Shown in pieces: positions 23,732 through 30,534 of a stretch of DNA of 30,534 nt; position 1 is the first letter of the stretch; the number at the start of each line of letters is the position of its first letter. The position numbers and the translations under genes were made by a program. This stretch comes from an uncultured Prevotella sp. (lineage in GTDB: Bacteria; Bacteroidota; Bacteroidia; Bacteroidales; Bacteroidaceae). The notes beneath the pieces are model-generated. The model did no database searches. It was not told the origin of the DNA and saw only the letters and a list, made by a program, of their open reading frames with translations. The stretch is from the NCBI GenBank assembly GCA_900552675.1, contig USAI01000020.1:1-30534 (forward strand), in the 5' to 3' direction.

Positions 23732-25069
23732 TTATTTATTGGCAGCATAGCACAAGTTGTAGTATGCATAAATGAGATTGATGCGAGCGTTTGCCAACTG
23801 CAGTTCGGCATCAAGACGCATGTTTGCAGCATCGGTTAGGTCGGTAACGATGGCCAATCCATTCTGATAACGACGGCTCACAACGTCATAGTTTTCGGTG
23901 GCCAGCTGCAAGCTTTTCACACGTGTAGCCAACTGCGTGCGCGCTGTGCCAAAGTCGACATAAGCGGCATGCACACCATCGCTCACGCCCTTTAGCGCCT
24001 CAACCAGTCGGTCTTGCGCATAGGTGGTAGCCAGTCGGGCCTTGCGCACCTTACTTTTATTTTTCCATAAGGCCGAGAAATTGTAAGTAACGCCTACGCC
24101 TACAAACCAATAATTGAGGTTCTTGTCGATGGGCGGCACCTCAATGGTGATAGGGCCATCAAAATGGTTTTCGGCAATGATAGCCAATTTAGGCAGACGG
24201 GCCGAGCGCTCCAACTTTTCCTGGGTACGACTCATGCTGATGCCAAGGGCCGACTGCTGCAAGCCTACATGTTCTTGCGCCGCCAACTGTTGCCATTCGG
24301 CCTCAGCACCCACCTTGATGGTGCTATCATCGAAAGCCGACTCGGGCAACAACGTTACCACCGACGTATCGGCATCGGTCACGCCCAACGCCGTAACCAA
24401 CTGCTTGCGCACAATGCGTTGGCGGTCAACAACCGAGGTAAGGCCGAGGTCGATCTGTTGCAATTGCAGTTCATAACGGGTAATGTCGCTATGTAAGGAC
24501 ACGCCTTGCGAATAACGACGCTTCATCAGCGTTATTTGCTCTTCTGCCAATGTGCGGTTACGCTCATACACCTGTTGCTGATTGCTCAGGCTATGCAACT
24601 GCAGATAAAGGCCTGTTAGCAAAAAGCGCACACGCAAGCGCTCGCCAGCGGCGGTCAGACGCTGCATCTGCTCGTTCTGCCGAGCCATCTGCACGCCAGC
24701 CGTAAGGGCACCTCCCGCATACACCACCTGTTGTGCTTGAAAGAAAAAGTTGTTGCCAAAGTGTGGCATAGGAGCCTTCATAACCTCTCCGAAATGGCGG
24801 TTTAACAGCCAAGCATCGCCCAGATACGATACCGAGAGCTGCGCGTTTACATCAGGCAGTTTTGCCTTCTGTGCCGCATCTACCTCGGCCTGTGCTACAT
24901 CAATAGCCGATCGCATAGATTGAAGGGAGGCATTATGTTCTTCGGCCACCCGAAACAGTTGGTCGAGTCCGCCTTGCAGTGTGGCGGTTTGCGCCTGTAC
25001 AACGGCAGGCGCCAGCAACATTGCCACACCCATACACAGTGTGGCAACACGCTTATTAGTATTGCTCAT
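23732..25069 (-). CDS. TolC-family outer-membrane efflux protein
   Basis: A 445-residue exported protein with signal peptide LCMGVAMLLAPAVVQAQ. Two repeated OEP-type helical halves follow: the first has LFRVAEEHNASLQSMRSAIDVAQAEVDAA and LPDVNAQLSVSYLGDAW, and the second has KLERSARLPKLAIIAENHF, VGVGVTYNFSALWKNKSKVRKARL and VSRRYQNGLAIVTDLTDAANMRLDAELQLANARINLIYAYYNL near the C-terminus. It should form the trimeric outer-membrane exit duct of the pump. It is the first gene of the operon, which is preceded by four 25-bp tandem repeats. No regulator gene is next to it. Confidence 0.92.
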   Translation of the reverse strand: MSNTNKRVATLCMGVAMLLAPAVVQAQTATLQGGLDQLFRVAEEHNASLQSMRSAIDVAQAEVDAAQKAKLPDVNAQLSVSYLGDAWLLNRHFGEVMKAPMPHFGNNFFFQAQQVVYAGGALTAGVQMARQNEQMQRLTAAGERLRVRFLLTGLYLQLHSLSNQQQVYERNRTLAEEQITLMKRRYSQGVSLHSDITRYELQLQQIDLGLTSVVDRQRIVRKQLVTALGVTDADTSVVTLLPESAFDDSTIKVGAEAEWQQLAAQEHVGLQQSALGISMSRTQEKLERSARLPKLAIIAENHFDGPITIEVPPIDKNLNYWFVGVGVTYNFSALWKNKSKVRKARLATTYAQDRLVEALKGVSDGVHAAYVDFGTARTQLATRVKSLQLATENYDVVSRRYQNGLAIVTDLTDAANMRLDAELQLANARINLIYAYYNLCYAANK

Positions 25070-25203
25070 ATATAAAATAAGTATAAAAAGTTTTATGTAA
25101 TGATTATTCAGTATTCGTATAAGAAGCTGTCATCATGTAAGAGCAGACGTAGGTGTAAAAGATCTTTCCCCTTATTTATCGGGTGAGCCAATACAAATGC
25201 CCA

Positions 25204-25303
25204 AACAAACATGACGACACAGTTATCATACAAACATGATGACACAGTGGTCATACAAACATAACGACACAGTGGTCATACAAACATAACGACACAACTA
25301 TAT
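25204..25303. repeat. Four tandem 25-bp repeats upstream of the TolC-HlyD-MFS operon
   Basis: Copies start at 25204, 25229, 25254 and 25279, exactly 25 bp apart with no spacer. The core ACAAACATGACGACACAGTG varies at a few positions (ATGATG, ATAACG); the outer copies differ most, at their ends. Across each junction GTGGTCAT and ATGACGAC form an imperfect inverted repeat around ACAAAC, so each unit can be read as a dyad operator. They lie 135-235 bp upstream of the tolC start codon. Confidence 0.85.
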
Positions 25304-25464
25304 CTGTGCACAAACTCCCCAACTATGAAATTTATGCACTTTGTTAATTGTCCAAAAAGAAGCGTTGTTTCGCGCTGATAATGTCATAATAAAACCTTCT
25401 GAAGCAGCGTGACTTCATTGTCAGCCATACAATTATTATGGCCTTACTGGCTTGAAAGTTGGTG

Positions 25465-25472
25465 CAAAGTTA
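25465..25472 (-). promoter_or_regulatory. Candidate -7 element for the efflux operon
   Basis: Minus-strand TAACTTTG fits TAnnTTTG. The nearest upstream TTTG is about 25 bp away, longer than usual. If this is the promoter, the leader is nearly 390 nt and carries the 25-bp repeats. A regulated promoter closer to tolC without good consensus elements is an alternative. Confidence 0.4.
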
Positions 25473-25514
25473 CAAATTATTTTGCAATAATCATTCACAA
25501 ACGTAAAACTTTAA

Positions 25515-25577
25515 CAAAAATCGAAGATGACGAACCTTGGCTATCAATGCGCAGTATAGCCAGTGCTCGTCTTCTTC
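25515..25577 (-). terminator. Intrinsic terminator of the leucine-rich-repeat gene
   Basis: On the minus strand GAAGAAGACGA pairs with TCGTCATCTTC (one mismatch), with an inner perfect stem TGGCTAT/ATAGCCA around an 11-nt loop. GATTTTTG follows. It lies about 35 bp after the stop codon. Confidence 0.8.
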
Positions 25578-25608
25578 AATTATTTACTTACTTATTGCTA
25601 ACGTACAA

Positions 25609-28600
25609 TTATTTCACAACAAGTTTCTTACCATTTACAACATATACACCAGGTTTGGTGGGAGCCGTTACGCGCTGGCCCTGAAGGGTGTAAACCACCG
25701 CTGGCTTGCCATCAACCGAAGAAATATTGTCAATGCCTGTTGCCTCGGCCAGGTTGAACATATACGGAGCCTTCAGATCAGTAACCCTTAGATAAGCTTC
25801 GCCCTTGCGAAGCGCCACAGTCATATCGTCAGCTTCAACCTTTGTAAAGAAGCCCGCATCAGGCATCAATATATATCCATTTACCTTTGCCAAGTCGGCA
25901 GCATGCATCACGCTCGTTACAGGCATAAGGTCGTTATATTGCATTACATCCGTAGCACCTGTTGCCAGTGGCACGGCCACATTCATAGCCTTGCCATTGC
26001 GACGCACCAGCAAACCAGTGCCTGCGGGCACCTTACCCGTCACTTGTGTCGTCATCAGCTTGTCACCCGTTACCTGTACGGTATAGGCCGAGAGGTCGGC
26101 CTGTGCATTCAGGTCAATGTTCACCATCGGCGTATAGGTGGTATACATACCCTCTTCTGGCATACAGATGTAAGCATGCGTCTGTGCCACCTTCAAGCCA
26201 TAAACCATCAAGCTACTCTTGCCAGCTGCCACACGAGCTGGTGCCTTCTTAATGTCGGTATCTTCAGGAGCAGCAAAGATATAAACATATTGTGGGGTTG
26301 CCAAGTCGTAGTCGACCTCTACCGCATTACGCTCGTTGGCCGTATAATATTGGCACGCTGCCTCACCTATCTTCACGCCCAAACGCGTAGCGCCCAATGT
26401 TCGGCAGTCGATGGTTAGCGTTCCCTTACCGTTCAGCACCATCGTCATACCATTATACCAATCGGCAAACACCTCATAGCTATTAGCCTCTGTCGGCACG
26501 CGGTTGTTCATCAAGGTGAGGTCCATTGTGGTGTTCAGCACGATGCACTGTTCGGTAGCGTCGTAGCCATCGCCGTTATCGGGCACCACATTAAAGAACA
26601 CATTGTCAATCACCACATTCTGCAGTGTTGTTGTCTCGCCTGTTGTAGCGTCAACCATTGTGCTGCTGAAGTTGCTGTCATAATCGCCACGCGTTACAGG
26701 CACGTCTACCATGTTGTCGTTACGGGTAGAGCGTATTACCACATGGCGCTGCATTACATCACCCAAATAGATGGTATGGTCGAAGAACACGCCACCCTCA
26801 GGAACCACAATCTCAAGGCCTTCGTCCAACACCAGCGTTCCTATATTCATGATAGCGGCCTGTTTGCCCGTGCTGTTCAGAAGGGCGTTTTCGCCCTTGA
26901 TGGTAAATACACCGTTTTCGCCTTCCATACCATATTTCATAAACACACCGCTCCAACCGCCATTTATAATCACGGCACAGTTGTCGATAGTTAGGTTGCC
27001 AAGGTATGAATAGATGGCATCAGCAGCATCGTCGCCCATTTCAATGTTGAGCATACTATTGTCGTCGCCCACGATGGTGAGGTTTCCACCGCCACCTTCC
27101 ATTCCTATTACACCATAGTTGATGCCATATCCGTTGCTCTTCAGGGTGCAATGGCCCACCACGCGTATGGTGAGGTCGCCACCGCCACCATTGATGGCCG
27201 AGTATGTCTCCTTAAATTTTGTTGCATCGATGGTAGCCCATGTCAGTGTCAGCACCTCGCTCTTCGGGTCATACACCACCGACCCCTTGTCGCCCAGCAC
27301 ATCGTTACAGTTCTTCTCGTCCACCGTCATGCCACAAATCTCGAGCGACACCTTACGTATAACGGGCGCCTTATAGGTGTAGACGTTCTTCACATACTCG
27401 CTACTGTTGAGGCCGTCAATAATGTAAGCGTAAACAGTGGCCGACTGTTCGCTAATGGTCAGCGGCTCTACATACACCATATAGGGCACCTCATTTTTCT
27501 CAGTGCCATCGGGCACCAGCTTATAATAAATAGTGCCTGTGGCGTTGGGGTTAGAAATGGTCACCGTGATGGGGTCGGTAAAGGTGCAACTCTCTTTCGA
27601 GAGCACGGGGTTTGCGAGCGTGATAAATCCCGCTGCCTCCTTCTTTTGATTGAACCGGCTCCAAGGATATTTGTCATTGTAGTTTGAACCCTCAGGAACA
27701 ATCAATCGGGTTGAGCTATAATGTTTGGCATCAAAAACATAATTTTCGGCTTCAGGAGCCGTAGGCGCATGGCATACGATATCGGTAAGCGGACAATCTT
27801 TGAACGTGTTTCCGCCATAAAACTTAGTGATTGTTGATGGCAACACCACGCGCGTCAAACTTGTGCAAGACATGAACAGCTCTTCGGGAATGGAGGTCAC
27901 ACCCTCAGGTATGAACATCTCTTTTAGCTGTTTGCAGTTTGCAAAAGCATTGTAGCCAAGAGAGTTAACGGTGGCAGGAAGCTCACTCTTGTCGAAGAGC
28001 GTACCCGCAAAAGCGTAAGAGCCTATCGTCTTCACATTGGTGGGCAGGGTGATGTCGGCCAGCAATTCGCAGTTTTTAAACATACTGTTTTCGATAGTTT
28101 CCAGGTTCTTGGGAAACACGAAGCGTTTAAGATTCTTACAATTGGCAAAACTGCTTGCCATCTTGGTTACGGTTTCAGGCACCACAACCTCTACTATTCC
28201 TGAGCTTTCAAAGGCATCTCTTTCAATCGCCATCAGCCCAGCGGGGAGCTCCACCTTTGTAAGCGATATACATCTATTAAAGGTAGATTCGGGTATCGTG
28301 GTGAGCGTCGCCGGCAACTGAACCTCCTTTAGCGACTCACAGCCATAAAACAGTTCTTTACCAATCGTCACGCCATCGGCAATGGTCATACGCTCTAACG
28401 CTTTACAGTTGCCAAACACACCTCTGCCCATCGTCTTAACGCTTGCAGGAATAACGACATCATTCAGCACTTCACAAGCGAAGAACAACCTGTTGGGTAG
28501 CTCTGTCAGGCCGCTGGGCAACGTCACCTTCTTTAGCGCAGAACAACTCTCGAAAAGCTCTGCACCTATACTTGTCACGCTCTCAGGTATTACCACCTCG

Positions 28601-30294
28601 GTCAGATTACGACAGTCGGAAAATGCGCCACTTCCGATGGTTTCAAGACTGTTGGGCAGATTTAGTTCAGTAAGTCCATGACATCCAGACAGAGCCGAAT
28701 AGCCGATCGACTTCAATTGGGGTCCAAACGATACCTTGCGCAACTTTTGGCAAGCCCCGAACGCAGCATTCGATACATCAGTAATCAGCGGTAGCGATAT
28801 CTCGCCGTCCCACATTTTGCACTGATAAAACGCACTTGTGCCAAGGGTGGTGAGCGACGTTGGTAGGTTCATGCTCTCCAACGCCTTACAACCATAGAAC
28901 GCGTTGTTGCCAATGGTGGTGAGGCCCTCAGGCAAACGGAGTGCCTTCAGGTTGTAGCAGCCATTAAAAGCATACTCTTCTATCATCTTGAGGTCGCTCG
29001 GAAGGTTATTTACTGCTTCCAGCTTGATACACTTCTCAAACGTATATTTGTCAATCTTTTCAAGCGAGGTGCCAGGAGCAAAGTTTACTTCTTTCACATA
29101 AGCTTCGCGGAACGCGCTGGTACCCATTTGCTTAAGCGATTTAGGCAGGTTATAGATTTGCGTATTGCTGTTCAAAAATGCGCTATGCTCAATACTGGTG
29201 ATTCCCTCAGAAAGGGTGAGCGACTTAAAACCTGAAGCTGTGAAGATAGAATTGGGCAACATGTCCCAGAGGTGAGGTACAGTGTAGTCGCAGTCCAGGC
29301 TTCTACAATTATAAAAGGCGCTATGGCCTATCTCCTTAAGGTTGGGGGTTTTCATCTCACCCTCATATTTCCATTTTTCGCAATCACAGAAGGCACTACT
29401 GCCAATGATTTCGATGGACGACGGCATATTCATGGTTGTAAGATAGGCACAATCGTCAAAAGCACTAACGCCAATAGAGGTGACATTGTCTGACATCTGC
29501 ACCGTCTGCAGTCGCCTACAATTATAAAAAGCTTCCCTTGGTATCTCTGTGAGGCTGTTTGGCAGCACTACGTTTACCAGTTTACTATTTTTAAAACACC
29601 TTTCTCCTAACGAGTTGAACCCTTCAGGAAGGGTTAATGTTTCAAGGCCCGCATACTGAAAAGCGGCATCACCTATCTCCTTCATTGTCGAAGGCCAAAC
29701 GATGTTTTTCAATGCCGAACAGCTTGAAAACCACAGAGTTGGAATTTCGGCACACCCCTCTAAAAAGGTTACCTTTTCTAATGCGGTGCAATTGATAAAG
29801 CCATCCCACAAAAGCGTCTTAGGCAATGTTGCTTCTTTTATCGTTTTGCAGTTTTTCAGATAAATGTTTGCAATCGTATTGGCACCTAAATACTCAATGC
29901 TTTCAAGAGCAGAATTGCTTTCATAAGAAATAAACGTTTTTGTGAGTCCTGAGTGAAAAATCACCTTTTTCGTTTTTTCCTTAAGGATAATGCTCACCTC
30001 CCTTATTGCATACGACTTTTTGTCTTTATCGTTTTCATCGACAAGTGTGGTTGGAAACTCAAGTACCTCAGGAAAATCGGCATTAGCTGAAGTAGCGCAA
30101 CCCACTTCCCAATAATAAGTCTTGGCGTTTGCATCGTAGCGACAATATTTAGTGGTTAAATATTTGTCGGGCACTACTGTAGCATGAACACTTAATGCCA
30201 CAAACATAAGAACACAGAGGATGGCAAAAGCCTTCACTGGTTTGCACCCAGGCAAAGGGTGTAAACGGGAAATATTGATAGATGGTTGTTTCAT
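25609..30294 (-). CDS. Giant BspA-like leucine-rich-repeat surface protein
   Basis: A 1561-residue exported protein with a 38-residue leader whose hydrophobic part is AFAILCVLMFVALSVHA. Residues about 100-865 consist of some thirty LRR_5/BspA-type repeats of about 23 residues (pattern GxxAFxxCxxLxxVxLPxxLxxI). Residues about 890-970 resemble a chitobiase/hexosaminidase C-terminal (CHB_HEX_C-like) domain. A glycine-rich, probably beta-helical region follows (about 975-1185, with GGGGDLTIRVVGHCTL and MEGGGGNLTIVGDD), then a domain rich in Val, Thr and Asp. The end, VYTLQGQRVTAPTKPGVYVV followed by a short basic NGKKLVVK tail, looks like a type IX secretion sorting tail. BspA relatives in Tannerella and Prevotella bind host proteins and other bacteria, so an adhesin is likely; the ligand is unknown. 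The gene is transcribed alone, with its own terminator. Confidence 0.88.
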   Translation of the reverse strand: MKQPSINISRLHPLPGCKPVKAFAILCVLMFVALSVHATVVPDKYLTTKYCRYDANAKTYYWEVGCATSANADFPEVLEFPTTLVDENDKDKKSYAIREVSIILKEKTKKVIFHSGLTKTFISYESNSALESIEYLGANTIANIYLKNCKTIKEATLPKTLLWDGFINCTALEKVTFLEGCAEIPTLWFSSCSALKNIVWPSTMKEIGDAAFQYAGLETLTLPEGFNSLGERCFKNSKLVNVVLPNSLTEIPREAFYNCRRLQTVQMSDNVTSIGVSAFDDCAYLTTMNMPSSIEIIGSSAFCDCEKWKYEGEMKTPNLKEIGHSAFYNCRSLDCDYTVPHLWDMLPNSIFTASGFKSLTLSEGITSIEHSAFLNSNTQIYNLPKSLKQMGTSAFREAYVKEVNFAPGTSLEKIDKYTFEKCIKLEAVNNLPSDLKMIEEYAFNGCYNLKALRLPEGLTTIGNNAFYGCKALESMNLPTSLTTLGTSAFYQCKMWDGEISLPLITDVSNAAFGACQKLRKVSFGPQLKSIGYSALSGCHGLTELNLPNSLETIGSGAFSDCRNLTEVVIPESVTSIGAELFESCSALKKVTLPSGLTELPNRLFFACEVLNDVVIPASVKTMGRGVFGNCKALERMTIADGVTIGKELFYGCESLKEVQLPATLTTIPESTFNRCISLTKVELPAGLMAIERDAFESSGIVEVVVPETVTKMASSFANCKNLKRFVFPKNLETIENSMFKNCELLADITLPTNVKTIGSYAFAGTLFDKSELPATVNSLGYNAFANCKQLKEMFIPEGVTSIPEELFMSCTSLTRVVLPSTITKFYGGNTFKDCPLTDIVCHAPTAPEAENYVFDAKHYSSTRLIVPEGSNYNDKYPWSRFNQKKEAAGFITLANPVLSKESCTFTDPITVTISNPNATGTIYYKLVPDGTEKNEVPYMVYVEPLTISEQSATVYAYIIDGLNSSEYVKNVYTYKAPVIRKVSLEICGMTVDEKNCNDVLGDKGSVVYDPKSEVLTLTWATIDATKFKETYSAINGGGGDLTIRVVGHCTLKSNGYGINYGVIGMEGGGGNLTIVGDDNSMLNIEMGDDAADAIYSYLGNLTIDNCAVIINGGWSGVFMKYGMEGENGVFTIKGENALLNSTGKQAAIMNIGTLVLDEGLEIVVPEGGVFFDHTIYLGDVMQRHVVIRSTRNDNMVDVPVTRGDYDSNFSSTMVDATTGETTTLQNVVIDNVFFNVVPDNGDGYDATEQCIVLNTTMDLTLMNNRVPTEANSYEVFADWYNGMTMVLNGKGTLTIDCRTLGATRLGVKIGEAACQYYTANERNAVEVDYDLATPQYVYIFAAPEDTDIKKAPARVAAGKSSLMVYGLKVAQTHAYICMPEEGMYTTYTPMVNIDLNAQADLSAYTVQVTGDKLMTTQVTGKVPAGTGLLVRRNGKAMNVAVPLATGATDVMQYNDLMPVTSVMHAADLAKVNGYILMPDAGFFTKVEADDMTVALRKGEAYLRVTDLKAPYMFNLAEATGIDNISSVDGKPAVVYTLQGQRVTAPTKPGVYVVNGKKLVVK

Positions 30295-30346
30295 AATCGG
30301 GCTTAACTATTTGGGTTTATAATTTCGTAAGGTAAAGTAGTTTCGG

Positions 30347-30354
30347 CAAATATA
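30347..30354 (-). promoter_or_regulatory. Candidate -7 element of the leucine-rich-repeat gene
   Basis: Minus-strand TATATTTG matches TAnnTTTG, about 53 bp before the start codon. No TTTG lies at the expected distance upstream, so the promoter call rests on the -7 element alone. Confidence 0.5.
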
Positions 30355-30420
30355 GTAAAAATATTGCAATGTTTAAGTTTTTACCCCCACTTTTTTTACT
30401 TTTTACTATAAAATGGGCTT

Positions 30421-30447
30421 AGATAATATTGTTGTGTTTTTAACAAT
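30421..30447. repeat. 27-bp dispersed repeat, copy 2
   Basis: Exact second copy of the sequence at 11881-11907, in the same orientation. The flanking GG(T/C)T upstream is also shared. Forty bases downstream, at 30484-30496, a GCGCTTCGC hairpin core recurs, so the element seems to continue to or past the window end. Confidence 0.85.
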
Positions 30448-30534
30448 ACATTTCACGCTGTAACAGAAATACGTAACTGTGTACCACGCGCTTCGCACGT
30501 TTTTTTGCTTGAACAACGCATTTCCATACATTAT

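Larger units (their letters stand above)
25070..25608. other. Regulatory spacer upstream of the efflux operon
   Basis: A 539-bp gene-free stretch. It contains the four 25-bp repeats (25204-25303), a minus-strand -7-type element at 25465 and the terminator of the leucine-rich-repeat gene. Positions 25070-25203 and 25304-25460 show no recognisable gene or structure. Confidence 0.65.

Noticed and set aside
25204..25303. CRISPR array
   Set aside because: The 25-bp units abut directly with no spacers.

Overview
The window looks like chromosomal DNA from a Bacteroidales bacterium, most likely Prevotella/Segatella or a close relative. Four things point there: promoters of the Bacteroidetes type (a TTTG element about 19-21 bp upstream of TAnnTTTG), a SusC/SusD pair, a very large BspA-type leucine-rich-repeat surface protein, and secreted proteins ending in a short basic VxK/MKR-type tail that resembles a type IX secretion sorting domain. 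The genus is an inference. No tRNA, rRNA, transposase, phage gene or CRISPR array was recognised.

Layout. (1) 76-5448, minus strand: a vitamin B12 uptake operon. A promoter (5416-5448) and a cobalamin riboswitch (5244-5404) precede a BtuB-like TonB-dependent receptor, a BtuG-like beta-propeller lipoprotein and a two-part DUF4465 secreted protein. An 8-bp tandem/inverted repeat lies between the last two genes. (2) 5474-6056, minus: a lone DUF2442 protein with a C-terminal helix-turn-helix, with its own promoter, strong Shine-Dalgarno sequence and terminator. (3) 6100-11849, plus: an AT-rich regulatory region with several palindromes, including four near-palindromes at an exact 22-bp period, then a promoter and a susC-susD pair with a terminator. 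(4) 11881-12085: a cluster of repeats and palindromes containing a 27-bp sequence found again at 30421. (5) 12133-15478, minus: a tight three-gene operon of a COG2509-type FAD protein, QueH (epoxyqueuosine reductase) and an ATP-grasp-like protein.

(6) 15567-20905, plus: a threonine biosynthesis operon of thrA (fused aspartokinase and homoserine dehydrogenase), an ApgM-type phosphoglycerate-mutase homologue in the place of homoserine kinase, and thrC. It has a strong promoter, a structured 190-nt leader with a possible Thr-containing leader peptide, and a strong terminator. (7) 21000-25069, minus: a tripartite efflux operon (TolC, HlyD/EmrA, 14-helix MFS/EmrB), preceded by four tandem 25-bp repeats. 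The hlyD gene has no ATG start. (8) 25515-30354, minus: a 1561-residue BspA-like protein with promoter element and terminator.

Most genes belong to known families. The less explained parts are noncoding: three distinct repeat arrays, the dispersed 27-bp repeat, recurrent intergenic hairpins built on GCGAAGC, and the thr leader. I did not find a clearly new multi-gene system. Those noncoding elements and the queH/ATP-grasp/FAD neighbourhood are the best candidates.
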